Program-made: the position numbers and the translations under genes
In this document: piece after piece, positions 16,573 to 25,817 of the stretch
How positions within the stretch are numbered: position 1 is the first letter of the stretch
Layout: each line of letters begins with the position of its first letter
Notes under the pieces: generated by a model
The model's input: only the letters and a program-made list of their open reading frames with translations
The model's database searches: none
What the model was told of the DNA's origin: nothing
Origin: Paenibacillus sp.
GTDB taxonomy: Bacteria > Bacillota > Bacilli > Paenibacillales > YIM-B00363
NCBI GenBank assembly: GCA_031181325.1
Contig: JAPSKX010000018.1
Span: 1-44,160 of the forward strand
Reading direction: 5' to 3'
DNA length: 44,160 bases

Positions 16573-17444
16573 ATGTCCTCTGCCCCGAATATTATACTGA
16601 TTACGACCGATCAGCAGCGATACGACAGCGTCGGCGCGAGGGCGTTACGTTCCGGCGGGCGTATTGCCCCAACACGGTCTGCGCGCCGTCGCGCGTGTCG
16701 ATGATGACGGGGCTGCATCGCCCCCGAGCTTATCCCGCCGTTTCGGAACGGGACGCTCGCGGACAGCCGCTTCAACGGTTCGTTCGAAATCGCGGGCAAC
16801 GGGAAATCCGCATGGGGACCCTACTTCGCGAGGGAAGATTTCAAGAACCAAACGAGGGCGTACTATTACTCCGTGGTTCAATTGGTCGTTCGGCAAGTCG
16901 GACGCATCTTGGGCGCATTGGACGAGCTGGGGCTGGTCCGAAACACGTTCGTCATCTTCGCCTCCAGATCATGGCGAGATGCTCGGCGACCACGGCATCG
17001 GCCAGAAGGCGCCATTGGTTTATGAGGGGTAAGCGAAATTCCGCTGCTGATGAGGTTTCCTGACGGATTCAAGGCGCAGCCTCCGGCAGAACCGTGCGTC
17101 TCGCTCGTCGACTTGTTGCCGACGATCGCGGACCCGATCCGGCGCGAAGGCGTCAGCCTGCCGCCGATGCTCCGGGGCGAAGCGCCGCTCGCGCGGGAGG
17201 GGGTTCGCATCGAACACAAAGAAGAACCGGATCGCATCCGGTTCAAGTGTTGGATCACGCCGGAGTGGAAGCTTGCCGACTATACCGGCGAGTCGTTCGG
17301 CGAGTTATACGATGTAAAGAACGACCCCCGGGGAAACTCGCAATCTATACCGATCTCCCCGAATGCGCGTCCGTCAAGCAAGAGCCCCTGCTCGCCGATC
17401 GGGAGCGCGGCGAGCCGGCGAACCCGCGTCCGTACACCGCGTAA
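16573..17444 (+). pseudogene. Sulfatase (alkaline-phosphatase superfamily), multiply frameshifted
   Basis: The start is good: ATG at 16573 with TTGGAGG upstream and MSSAPNIILITTDQQRYD, the sulfatase N-terminus with its metal-binding Asp. After DSVG a deletion and frameshift lead to EGVTFRRAYCPN and then NTVCAPSRVSMMTG; the formylglycine motif CxPSR occupies 16680-16694. More lesions follow. TRAYYYSVVQLV and ELGLVRNTFVIF are in one frame, DHGEMLGDHGIGQK in another, and IPLLMRFPDG through YDVKNDPRG in a third; the tail ERGEPANPRPYTA reaches the stop at 17442. At least four frame changes and a length of ~290 codons against the usual ~450-500 rule out function. Its stop directly abuts the convergent lactonase stop. 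Confidence 0.9.
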
Positions 17445-18476
17445 TCAGTCGACGAGCGCGAGGCATACCGGCAAGCGTACGCCTTCGCAGCGATGCGCCT
17501 CTTCGAGCCAGCCCGTCGCGGCATCCATTGCGAAGACGCGAATCGCGTCCGATTCCTGCCCCGCGACCAGCACGAATCGGCCGTCCGGCGCGATCGCGAA
17601 GTTGCGCGGCGTCCTTACGCCGATCGGGGCGCAGCCCGCCGGCGCAAGACGGCCGTCGGCATCGACGCGGTAGACGGCAAGGCTGTCATGTCCTCGATTC
17701 GAAGCGTACGCGAATCGGCCGTCCGGCGCGACGTGAATATCGGCGCAATAGTTTTCGCCGTCGAATGCCTCGGGAAGCGTCGTCGCGAGATCCAGCAATA
17801 CCGCGCCGGACGGATCGTCGCCTTCCCAAGCGAACGTCGCGACGGTGCAAGACAGCTCGTTGACGACGTATGCGACCGGAAGCGTCGGGTGGAACGCCAG
17901 ATGGCGCGGCCCGGCGCCGTCCGGCAGCGCGAGGGCGCCCGCCCGCTCGAACGCGCCCGCCGCAATGTCATAGAAGACCAGTCGGTCGATTCCGAGGTCG
18001 GGAACGATCAAGCGCCGACCGCCCGGAGCGACGTATACGGAGTGCGGATGCGGTCCTTCCTGACGATCGGGCCTCGCGCCCTTGCCTTCGTGGACGGACA
18101 AGCCGGCGCGCTCCCCCAGCGAACCGTCCGGCAGCACGGGGAAGACCGCGACGCTGCCGCCTGAGTAGTTGGCGACGAACAGCCGCTTCCCGTCCGCCGA
18201 CAACGTCAGGTGGCACGGATCGGCGCCGCCCGTCGCGCGTTCGCCGAGCGGCGTCAGCCCGCCGTCCGGACGAATCGCGAACGCGTGCACCGCGCCTTCC
18301 GACTGCTCGCTCACGGCGTACAGCGCGGTGCCCGCCCGATTGACGATCAGGAACGACGGCCGTTCGACGCCGGCAATCCCCTCTTCGTACGTCAACGCCC
18401 CGGCGTCCGCGTCGAAGCGAAACCGGTGTATGCCCGGTTTCGACGCCTGCTCGTAAGATCCTACATACAGTTTCAT
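17445..18476 (-). CDS. Lactonase family (YbhE/Pgl-type seven-bladed propeller) protein
   Basis: 343 residues, the usual size. Repeated blade motifs (GTALYAVSE, GKRLFVANYSGGSVAVFPV, GRRLIVPDLGIDRLVFY, GRFAYASNRGHDSLAVYRV, GRFVLVAGQESDAIRVF) mark the 6-phosphogluconolactonase-type beta-propeller family PF10282. Many Firmicute members hydrolyse 6-phosphogluconolactone, but some act on other sugar lactones or have no known enzymatic role. It starts 6 bases after the glpX stop with GGGGAG upstream, so the two are co-transcribed, which points to central sugar-phosphate metabolism. Confidence 0.88.
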   Translation of the reverse strand: MKLYVGSYEQASKPGIHRFRFDADAGALTYEEGIAGVERPSFLIVNRAGTALYAVSEQSEGAVHAFAIRPDGGLTPLGERATGGADPCHLTLSADGKRLFVANYSGGSVAVFPVLPDGSLGERAGLSVHEGKGARPDRQEGPHPHSVYVAPGGRRLIVPDLGIDRLVFYDIAAGAFERAGALALPDGAGPRHLAFHPTLPVAYVVNELSCTVATFAWEGDDPSGAVLLDLATTLPEAFDGENYCADIHVAPDGRFAYASNRGHDSLAVYRVDADGRLAPAGCAPIGVRTPRNFAIAPDGRFVLVAGQESDAIRVFAMDAATGWLEEAHRCEGVRLPVCLALVD

Positions 18477-18482
18477 CCCTCG

Positions 18483-19460
18483 TTATCTCCCCTTCAGCTT
18501 CTCGAGGATCGGCTTGTTCGGCAAATAATGCAAGGACCGAACGTAGCGGATCGTCCGCGTGGCCGCCCGCATGACGACGGATTGGGTTTCGGCGCGCTGA
18601 TCGGCGAAATACCGTACGCCGCCTAAGATTTCGCCCGGCGTTACGCCGGTCGCCGCGAAGATGACGTCCTCCGTGCCCACCATATCGTCCATCGTAAGCA
18701 CCTTGTACGGATCCGAGATGCCCATGCGGATGCAGCGTTGGAACTCCTCGGCGTTCGCCGGCATCAGGCGCCCTTGCAGCTCGCCGTCCAAGCAGCGGAG
18801 CGCCGCGGCCGCGAGCACCCCTTCCGGCGCGCCGCCCGAGCCGACGTACAGATCGATGCCCGCGTCCTCGAAGGCGGGCGCGATCGCGCCGGCGACGTCC
18901 CCGTCCGACAGAAACTTGATCCGCACCCCGACGCGGCGCAGCGTCTTGATTTGCGTTTCGTGACGCGCGCGATCGAGGATCATGACCGTCAGGTCCGAGA
19001 TCGACTTGCCGAGCTCCTTCGCGGCGACGCGCAGCGTCTCCTCGAGGGGCCGCTCGATGCTAAGCTTCCCCTTCAGCTTCGGCCCAACGGCGAGCTTCTC
19101 CATATACATGTCCGGCGCGTGCAGCAGCTGCCCCTTATTCGCGACCGCGATGACGGACAGCGCGTTGTTCAGCCCCTTCGCGACGATCTCCGTCCCTTCC
19201 AGGGGATCGACCGCGACGTCGACCTCCGGACCGTCCAGATTGCCGACCGATTCGCCGATGTAGAGCATCGGAGCCTCGTCCATCTCCCCTTCGCCGATGA
19301 CGACCGTCCCCTTGATCGACACCGAATCGAACATCGCGCGCATCGCCTCCGTCGCTGCCCCGTCGGCGCCGTCCTTATCGCCGCGCCCCATCCACGGCGC
19401 CGAGGCTAACGCGGCAAGCTCCGTCACTCGGACCAATTCCAACGCCAGTTCCCTCTCCAT
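18483..19460 (-). CDS. glpX: Class II fructose-1,6-bisphosphatase
   Basis: 325 residues, standard for GlpX. Metal and substrate motifs are intact: GDKDGADGAATEAMR, IGEGEMDEAPMLYIGE, the inositol-phosphatase-like VAVDPLEGTEIVAKG and GSGGAPEGVLAAAALRCLDGE. It hydrolyses fructose-1,6-bisphosphate to fructose-6-phosphate in gluconeogenesis. I chose ATG 19460 (MERELALELVRVTE), the conserved GlpX start, with AAGGGGGAAGGG upstream; the frame extends 23 codons further without homology. Confidence 0.95.
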   Translation of the reverse strand: MERELALELVRVTELAALASAPWMGRGDKDGADGAATEAMRAMFDSVSIKGTVVIGEGEMDEAPMLYIGESVGNLDGPEVDVAVDPLEGTEIVAKGLNNALSVIAVANKGQLLHAPDMYMEKLAVGPKLKGKLSIERPLEETLRVAAKELGKSISDLTVMILDRARHETQIKTLRRVGVRIKFLSDGDVAGAIAPAFEDAGIDLYVGSGGAPEGVLAAAALRCLDGELQGRLMPANAEEFQRCIRMGISDPYKVLTMDDMVGTEDVIFAATGVTPGEILGGVRYFADQRAETQSVVMRAATRTIRYVRSLHYLPNKPILEKLKGR

Positions 19461-19548
19461 GCGTCTACCCTTCCCCCTTGGAATGAGCTTCTTCGTCCTC
19501 CCGTTCCCGCCTCTGGTCGCTTCTCCCATTGTACACGAAAATTGGCGG

Positions 19549-20814
19549 CTATGGTCCGCCTTCGTACAGCGGCAGCGAGATTTTACAGGTGGTGCCCTCC
19601 CCGATCCGGCTCGTCACTACGATCCGTCCGCCCATCTGCCGTACGATATGGAACGTCGCGAGCGTGCCGAGTCCCGTCCCTTTCTCCTTCGTCGAATAAT
19701 ACGGCGTACCGAGGCGCGCGATTTTCTCCGCCGACATCCCGCCGCCCGTATCGGTGACGTACAGCACAAGCTCCCGCCCCTCGACCGCCGAATGGAACTC
19801 TACAGTTCCGCCGCCTTGCGTCGCTTCGATCGCGTTCTTCCCGAGATTGATGACCGCTTGGCGGAATTTCGAACGGTCGCCGTACACCGCGGCGTCGACG
19901 TCGACTCGGTTGCGCACCGACACATTCCGGAAATTCGCGTAGGAGCTCAAGAGGTTCGCAACATACCGGAGCTCGTCCTTAACGTTCAATCGCTCCTTCT
20001 TCTCCGCTTCCGGCTTGCCGAGCGCAAGAAAATTCGAGATGATCAGCTGCGCGCGATCCAGCTCCTCTAGGCATATCGCGGAATACGAGGCGCGCTTCGC
20101 GTCGTCGAGCCGCCCGCCGCCGAGCAGCTGAACGAATCCGCGTACGGTCGTGAGAGGATTGCGCACTTCGTGGGCGACGGCGGCGGCCAGCTCGCTGACG
20201 ACCTTCATTTTCTCCGCGTGTAAGATTTCCTCGTTCATCCGGTGGTGCTTCCGTATAGCTTCCAGCAGGTAGACGTGCAAGCCGATCAACGCGCATTGCC
20301 CGATAATGAGCGGGAATTGCTTCTCGAACGCATCGAACAAGGCGTCGGTATATCCGCTCTGCAGACCGTAGTAAATGAGGACGGAACCGATTCGCAGCGC
20401 GAAGCAGATCCCGACCGCCGTCCAGACGCGCTGCCGGAAGCGAAAGCGATCGAACCTCCGGTGCGCCGCGAAGATCAGAACGATCGCGGGCAGCAGGGAT
20501 AGGAAAAAGTTCGCCATGTTCAGACCGCCGACGACGTCGCGGTACCAGAACATGGCGGCGAACAGAAAAATCGTTGCGATCGGCCCGCCGTACAGCGACC
20601 CCAGAATCAGCGGAACCGAACGTAAATCCACCGCGGAATCGAGGATGTGCACGGGGAACGTCATCGTGAACAGCATCGGTCCGACAAACGCGAAAAAGAC
20701 CGCCGCGGCATGCCTCCGGCCGGAGTCCATCCATCGGTACAAATATTGGTAAAACAACAAGGGCAGTAGGACGATGATGACGTTCAACAATAGATCTCGA
20801 TAGTCGCTGTCCAT
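19549..20814 (-). CDS. Orphan sensor histidine kinase, KinB-like (5TM LytS-YhcK sensor)
   Basis: 421 residues. The N-terminal ~195 residues form a 5-6 helix membrane sensor of the 5TMR-LYT type (RSVPLILGSLYGGPIATIFLFAAMFWYRD). The H-box AAAVAHEVRNPLTTVRGF carries the phospho-acceptor His, and the ATPase part has N-box INLGKNAIEAT, DTGGGMS and GTGLGTLATFHIV. This layout resembles phosphorelay kinases such as KinB that feed sporulation initiation. No response regulator is nearby, which also fits a phosphorelay input. It lies 88 bases upstream of glpX and begins after the SGNH terminator. Signal unknown. Confidence 0.9.
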   Translation of the reverse strand: MDSDYRDLLLNVIIVLLPLLFYQYLYRWMDSGRRHAAAVFFAFVGPMLFTMTFPVHILDSAVDLRSVPLILGSLYGGPIATIFLFAAMFWYRDVVGGLNMANFFLSLLPAIVLIFAAHRRFDRFRFRQRVWTAVGICFALRIGSVLIYYGLQSGYTDALFDAFEKQFPLIIGQCALIGLHVYLLEAIRKHHRMNEEILHAEKMKVVSELAAAVAHEVRNPLTTVRGFVQLLGGGRLDDAKRASYSAICLEELDRAQLIISNFLALGKPEAEKKERLNVKDELRYVANLLSSYANFRNVSVRNRVDVDAAVYGDRSKFRQAVINLGKNAIEATQGGGTVEFHSAVEGRELVLYVTDTGGGMSAEKIARLGTPYYSTKEKGTGLGTLATFHIVRQMGGRIVVTSRIGEGTTCKISLPLYEGGP

Positions 20815-20861
20815 CGGTGCGCAGAGTCCTTTCGCGTGTCGGTAAGATCGACCTGATTTCG

Positions 20862-20892
20862 AAAAAAGGCCGGCGGTGTCTCCGCCGGCCTT
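20862..20892 (-). terminator. Rho-independent terminator after the SGNH hydrolase gene
   Basis: A perfect 11-bp GC-rich stem (20866-20876 with 20882-20892) and a 5-base loop are followed on the minus strand by six T residues. It lies 9 bases past the SGNH stop. Confidence 0.93.
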
Positions 20893-20901
20893 GCGCTTGC
20901 T

Positions 20902-21552
20902 TCACTTCCACTCGAATTCGACCGCTTCGAGGAACGCCCGGGCGAGCGCGGCATGCCCCGTCAAGTTCGGGTGCACCCGATCCCACGCGAGCGTGGCGGG
21001 ATAGATGTGGTCCAGCAGCCGATCGAACGCCGCTTGCGTATCGACGAACCGCGCGCCGTGCTTCTCCGCGAGCTTCTTCACGACCGCGCCGTACCGGTCC
21101 ATGGCGGCGCGCATCGCGTCGCCCTTGTTCGGTTCGATATAAAACGGCGTCATCAGCACGATGCCTTCGACGAGCGGCTTCGTCCGCTCGATCAACGCTT
21201 CGAGCTTCGTCTCGTATTCCTCGATCCCGACATGCGACTCGTGGATCGTCGGAATGTCGAACTGCCGCCAGACGTCGTTAATGCCGATCATGATCGACAG
21301 CCAGTCCGGCTTCAGCTCGATGACGTCGGCGTCCCAGCGCGCCGCTAAATCCCGCACCGTATTGCCGCTCGTCCCCATATTGACGACGCGGATGCGCCGC
21401 TCGGGATATCGGACGTTAAGCTGCGCCTCGACCAGGGCGACGTACCCTTTGCCGATGGCGCCGAACAGTCCTTCCCCCCGCGGACGCGCCCGTTCGCAAT
21501 CCGTAATGGAATCCCCGATCATCACTAGCTTCTGCCCTTGCTTCAATAACAT
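20902..21552 (-). CDS. SGNH/GDSL-type esterase
   Basis: 216 residues. All four SGNH blocks are present: Ser15 in MIGDSITD, Gly60 in NMGTSGNTV, Asn92 in IMIGINDVWR, and Asp191/His194 in WDRVHPN. This subgroup includes carbohydrate acetylesterases (rhamnogalacturonan/xylan deacetylases) and lysophospholipases. There is no signal peptide, so it is intracellular. The ATG at 21552 (MLLKQGQKLV) is preferred over an upstream in-frame ATG at 21612 because GGGGGGA lies 8 bases before it and it leaves the usual short lead-in to block I. It lies 69 bases downstream of the GH65 fusion and probably removes acetyl groups from the same sugars. Confidence 0.9.
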   Translation of the reverse strand: MLLKQGQKLVMIGDSITDCERARPRGEGLFGAIGKGYVALVEAQLNVRYPERRIRVVNMGTSGNTVRDLAARWDADVIELKPDWLSIMIGINDVWRQFDIPTIHESHVGIEEYETKLEALIERTKPLVEGIVLMTPFYIEPNKGDAMRAAMDRYGAVVKKLAEKHGARFVDTQAAFDRLLDHIYPATLAWDRVHPNLTGHAALARAFLEAVEFEWK

Positions 21553-21621
21553 GCGCCCGTCCCCCCGGAGTAGATAAGTCTTACCCCTTATCTTACCGGA
21601 AAGGGCTTCCATCGTCGATAG

Positions 21622-24600
21622 CTATTCCCTCGCTACGGCCGTCGGTACCCGCCCGAGGAACCGATCCGTCAACGCCTCGAGGTCGAGCGCGTCGGTGCCG
21701 GACAGCACCCAGTCGGCTTCGCGCATCCGCTCCTCCAGCCCGACGCCGACGGCGAACATGCCGGCCGCTTTAATGGCCGCGACGCCGGCTTCCGCATCCT
21801 CGACGCCGACGCAGTTCCGGTACGGCACGCCGAGCGCTTCGGCCGCCGTCATGAAGATCTCGGGATCCGGCTTGCCCTTCGCCACCGCGCCGGCCTCGAC
21901 GATCGCGTCGAAGTAAGCGGTCAGGCCGAGCCGCTCGACGACGCGCCGCGCGTTGCGGCTGGCGGAAGCGATCGCGGTCTTGAGGCCCCGCGACTTGACG
22001 TCTCGCAGGAACGCCTCGACGCCCGGCAGCAGCGCCGCCGGCGTCAGCTTCTCGATCCGCTCGACGTACAACCGGTTCTTGCGTTCGGCGAGCGAGGCCT
22101 TCTCCTCCTCCGAGTACGTTCGGCTCGCGCGCTCCAGCACGATGTCGAGCGACGTCCGGCGATCGACGCCCTTCAGCCGCTCGTTCACGGACGGATCGAT
22201 CGGCACGCCCTGCTCGTCGGCGACGGCCTTCCAACACTCGTAATGGAACGATGCCGTATCGACGAGCACGCCGTCCAGATCGAAGACGATCGCTTCGAGC
22301 CGGGGACGCAAGGAGACGACCTCCGGCGCGCCGGGCTTCAGCCCCAGCGGCCGTCCTTCGTGCTCGACGGTCAACTCGCTCCCCTCGAGCAGCGTATACG
22401 TCGCATCCTCCGCCGTGACGCGCACCCGGAGCAGCTTGCCCCGGAACGAGACGACGAACGCGTAAGCGGTCCACTTCGGCGGGATGCGCGGAGCGAAGCG
22501 CAGCGTCCCTTCCCGCTCGCGCATCCCGCCGAAGCCGCTGGCGAGCGACAACCACGCGCCGGCCATCGCCGCCGTGTGCAGTCCGTCCTTCGTGTTGCCG
22601 TTCCGATCGTCGAGATCCATCCGCGCCGTGCGGAGGAAGTAGTCGCACGCCTTGTCGATGCGGCCGATCTCGGACGCTATGATGCTATAGATGCACGGCG
22701 AGAGCGACGAATCGTGCGTCGTCAACCGCTCGTAGAAGTCGAAGTCGCGGCGCTTCTGCGCAAGCGTGAAGCGGTGGCTCTGCAAGAACGACGCCAGCAC
22801 GACGTCCGCTTGCTTCAGCACTTGATGCCGGTAGATGACGAGCGGATGGTAATGGAGCAGCAGCGGATATTTGTCCGACGGCGCATGGTCGAAATCCCAC
22901 TCTGCCCGGTCTAAGAACGCATCGTCCTGCAGCGTAATGCCGCGCTCCGCGTCGTACGGGACGTACATGCGCTCCGCCGCTCGCTGCCACGCGTCGACTT
23001 CGGCGTCGTCCAGCGCGATCCGGCTCGCGAGCGAACGATATGCCTCCCGGTCCGACTCCCGGAGCCGCCGCGCCGTCGCCGCCGCGAACTCCAGATGATC
23101 CTTGGCCATCAGGTTCGTGAACGCGTTATTGTTCACGAGCGCCGTGTATTCGTCGGGGCCGGTGACGCCGTTAATGCAGAAGCCCTTATGCGGGATGTAA
23201 TCGCCGAGATCCGCCCAGAGGCGCGCCGTTTCGAAGAGGAGCTCCGCCCCTTTCTCGATCAAGAATGACTCGTCCTCCGTCGCCGCCATATACTTCTTCA
23301 GCGCATAAGCGATATCCGCGTTAATGTGGTATTGCGCCGTACCCGCCGGGAAATACGCCGACGTCTCTTCGCCGCCGATCGTGCGCCACGCGAACAAGGC
23401 GCCCTTGTGCGACATCGTGCGCGCCCGCGCCCGCGCCTTATCCAGGATGCTGTAACGGTAAGTCAGCAGCTGCTTCGCGATGTCCGGGCTCGTGTAGAGG
23501 AAGAACGGCAGAATGTACGTCTCCGTATCCCAGAAGTAATGTCCTTCGTACCCTTCCCCCGTCAGCCCTTTGGCGCCGATGTTCGTTTCCCCGTCCCGGC
23601 CGACCGATTGCAGCAGCTGGAACGCGTTGAAGCGAAGCCCTTGCTGCAGCGACGGATCGCCTTCGATCGATAGTTCGGCGCGCCGCCAGAACGCCGCGAG
23701 GAACGCCTCCTGCTCCCGCAGCAGCGCCTCGAAGCCGTCCGCCTTCGCCTTCTGCGCCGTATGCTCCGTCTCGAGCCGCAGCTTCGGCTCATCCAGCTCG
23801 GACGGCTCTTCCTTGGACGTGTGATATGCGATCGTCTTCACGAGCGTCGACGGTACGCCCTTATGCGCGGCGAACGTGAACCGGATCGCCGCGCCGTCCG
23901 CCGTCGTCCCCGCCTGAATCGCCGCAGGCTCCTCCGACTCGAGCCGATGCTCCGCGGCGCACATGACCGTAAAGCGCGAGCGTTTCGTCCGCTGCTGCAA
24001 GAACGCGAGCGTGCCGACCGCCGTCCGGTCGATCGTCTCGAGCGCCGGCTCCGTCAGCGCCGAACCGATCCGCGGATCGCCCTTAGACACTTGATTGCGC
24101 ACCGCGCCGTCGATCGTCGAGACGAGGCCGACCAAGCCGTGAAAGTTCACCGTCGTCACCGCATACCGAATGGCGGCGGCGTGCTTCCGCGCCAAGCTGA
24201 CGAGCCGCTCGATCCGCACGTCCACCTGATACCCGTTCGCCAGCTCGAGCCGCATGGCGCGGGTCAGCACGCCCTTGCGGAAATCGAGCGTCCGCTTATA
24301 ATCGAGCAGCTTGCAGGAGAAGAGATCGACGCGTTCTCCGTCGACGTGCAGCTCGATGCCGCGGGCGTCGGCGACGTTCAGCATCGTCTGCCCGATCCGC
24401 GCGTAGCCGTAGGCGTCCTCCGGGTAGCGGATCGGCTCCGTCTCGTAGAATCCGTTAATATACGTCCCGCGCGTCGAACGTCCCGCTTCGCCGCGCCAGC
24501 CCTCCTCGAAGTTGCCGCGCATGCCGAGATAGCCGTTGCCGAGGCTGAAGATCGTCTCGTCGTGCAGGTTCGTCGCCTCGTCCCAGGCAGTCTCGACGAC

Positions 24601-24663
24601 CGCCCATTCGTCGTATGCATAGAACGGCTTGAAATCCGGGTCTCTCGTATTCGTTCCAGCCAT
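21622..24663 (-). CDS. Bifunctional GH65 disaccharide phosphorylase fused to beta-phosphoglucomutase
   Basis: 1013 residues. Residues 1 to about 770 are a GH65 phosphorylase: N-terminal sandwich (ETIFSLGNGYLGMRGNFEEG), then an (alpha/alpha)6 barrel with the general-acid Glu in GVTGPDEYT and the phosphate-binding HDSSLSPCIYS. Residues about 790-1013 are a HAD beta-phosphoglucomutase: DLDGVLVDT (nucleophile and acid/base Asp), LKGVDRRTSL, SASRNA, KGKPDPEIF and VEDAEAGV. The product of the first half, beta-glucose-1-phosphate, is the substrate of the second, giving glucose-6-phosphate. AAGGGGA precedes the ATG. Disaccharide specificity (maltose, trehalose, kojibiose, nigerose) cannot be decided here. 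Confidence 0.93.
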   Translation of the reverse strand: MAGTNTRDPDFKPFYAYDEWAVVETAWDEATNLHDETIFSLGNGYLGMRGNFEEGWRGEAGRSTRGTYINGFYETEPIRYPEDAYGYARIGQTMLNVADARGIELHVDGERVDLFSCKLLDYKRTLDFRKGVLTRAMRLELANGYQVDVRIERLVSLARKHAAAIRYAVTTVNFHGLVGLVSTIDGAVRNQVSKGDPRIGSALTEPALETIDRTAVGTLAFLQQRTKRSRFTVMCAAEHRLESEEPAAIQAGTTADGAAIRFTFAAHKGVPSTLVKTIAYHTSKEEPSELDEPKLRLETEHTAQKAKADGFEALLREQEAFLAAFWRRAELSIEGDPSLQQGLRFNAFQLLQSVGRDGETNIGAKGLTGEGYEGHYFWDTETYILPFFLYTSPDIAKQLLTYRYSILDKARARARTMSHKGALFAWRTIGGEETSAYFPAGTAQYHINADIAYALKKYMAATEDESFLIEKGAELLFETARLWADLGDYIPHKGFCINGVTGPDEYTALVNNNAFTNLMAKDHLEFAAATARRLRESDREAYRSLASRIALDDAEVDAWQRAAERMYVPYDAERGITLQDDAFLDRAEWDFDHAPSDKYPLLLHYHPLVIYRHQVLKQADVVLASFLQSHRFTLAQKRRDFDFYERLTTHDSSLSPCIYSIIASEIGRIDKACDYFLRTARMDLDDRNGNTKDGLHTAAMAGAWLSLASGFGGMREREGTLRFAPRIPPKWTAYAFVVSFRGKLLRVRVTAEDATYTLLEGSELTVEHEGRPLGLKPGAPEVVSLRPRLEAIVFDLDGVLVDTASFHYECWKAVADEQGVPIDPSVNERLKGVDRRTSLDIVLERASRTYSEEEKASLAERKNRLYVERIEKLTPAALLPGVEAFLRDVKSRGLKTAIASASRNARRVVERLGLTAYFDAIVEAGAVAKGKPDPEIFMTAAEALGVPYRNCVGVEDAEAGVAAIKAAGMFAVGVGLEERMREADWVLSGTDALDLEALTDRFLGRVPTAVARE

Positions 24664-24751
24664 GCTGCATGTCCCCTTTTCGTTAACCTCTGCTATGGGG
24701 TAGCATGTTACAAGATCGAGAGAACCATGCGGGTCGGAACGGCGTGCATAA

Positions 24752-24774
24752 GAAAAACCGCCATGCGGGCGGTT
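24752..24774 (-). terminator. Terminator after the formylglycine-generating enzyme gene
   Basis: AACCGCC (24756-24762) pairs with GGCGGTT (24768-24774) around a 5-base loop, and on the minus strand the stem runs into TTTTTCTT. It closes the chromate-transporter/FGE operon upstream of the GH65 gene. Confidence 0.75.
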
Positions 24775-24828
24775 ATATCGTAAGCTGCTCGTATATAGTT
24801 GTACCGTATGCGCGGGACGCCGCCTGCC

Positions 24829-25797
24829 TCACGCGTCCGCCGCGCACCGGAAGCCGGCGTTGCCGGTCGAGCTGTCGGGCGTATTGGAGCTGCGCGCCGC
24901 GACGCGGTAGCGATTGCAGTACGATTTGTGGCACAAATACGACCCGCCCCGCATGACCCGGCTCGTCCCGTTCGGAGGTCCCTTCGGGTTCAGCGGACTC
25001 GCTTCCCGATGGTACGTCGGGTGGAACCAATCCGCGCACCACTCCCACACATTGCCCGAGACGTTGTACAGCCCGAAGCCGTTCGGCTCGAACGCGTCGA
25101 CGGGGCAGGTGCCGGCATATCCGTCGGAGGCATTGTTTTTCTCAGGGAATTTCCCTTGGAAAATGTTACACATATGCCGCCCCTCCGGCTTCAGCAAGTC
25201 GCCCCACGGGTACCGCTTGCCGACGAGGCCGCCGCGCGCCGCGTATTCCCATTCGGCCTCCGTCGGCAGCCGCTTGCCGGCCCACCGGCAGAACGCCTGC
25301 GCGTCGTTCCAGCTCACATGGACGACCGGATGGTCGCCGCGGCCTTCGATCGACGTGCCGGGACCTTCCGGCTGCGCCCAATACGCGCCATGCACCGTAA
25401 ACCACCAGGGCGTCTGCTGCGGCACCTGCGCGACCGTCCGCGCGACCGCTTCCGGCACGAGCAGATGGAAGACGAACGACCAGCCGAAGCGCTCTGCCTC
25501 CGTCCGATATCCGGTATCGGCGACGAACGCGGCGAATCGATCGTTCGTGACCGCGTACGGGTCGATGAGGAACGGCCCGACGGTCACCTCGCGAATCGGT
25601 CCCTCTCCGTCGGCGGGAAAGCCTTCTTCGTCGTCGGTCCCCATCCGGAACGCGCCGCCGGGCAGCCGGATCATCCCGTCCTTGCTCTCGGCTCCTGCCG
25701 CAGGCAGCGGCGCGTCGGCCGTTTCTCGCTCGGTGTTCGCCGCCGCGCGCGTCGGCGCGCAGCAAGAAGGGATGGAATCGATTTCTTTATACGCCAC
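24829..25797 (-). CDS. Formylglycine-generating enzyme (sulfatase-maturating, copper type)
   Basis: 322 residues from a GTG at 25797 with AAGGAGGAG 8 bases upstream. The FGE-sulfatase fold is evident (MIRLPGGAFRMGTDDEEGFPADGEGP, PVVHVSWNDAQAFCRWAGKRLPTEAEWEYAARGG, NVSGNVWEWCADWF). The copper-binding catalytic pair is Cys289 and Cys294 in SYLCHKSYCNRYRV, with the AARSSNTPDSSTGNAGFR tail of genuine FGEs, so it is not merely a paralogous SUMF domain. It oxidises the Cys of CxPxR in sulfatases to formylglycine. The only sulfatase in the window, at 16.6 kb, is a pseudogene. It follows the chromate-transporter genes by 20 bases. Confidence 0.93.
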   Translation of the reverse strand: MAYKEIDSIPSCCAPTRAAANTERETADAPLPAAGAESKDGMIRLPGGAFRMGTDDEEGFPADGEGPIREVTVGPFLIDPYAVTNDRFAAFVADTGYRTEAERFGWSFVFHLLVPEAVARTVAQVPQQTPWWFTVHGAYWAQPEGPGTSIEGRGDHPVVHVSWNDAQAFCRWAGKRLPTEAEWEYAARGGLVGKRYPWGDLLKPEGRHMCNIFQGKFPEKNNASDGYAGTCPVDAFEPNGFGLYNVSGNVWEWCADWFHPTYHREASPLNPKGPPNGTSRVMRGGSYLCHKSYCNRYRVAARSSNTPDSSTGNAGFRCAADA

Positions 25798-25817
25798 TAG
25801 GAAGCTCCTCCTTCGGA

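Noticed and set aside
17445-18476. Naming the propeller protein pgl
   Set aside because: The family includes lactonases of other specificity and proteins without shown activity; nothing in the sequence settles the substrate.
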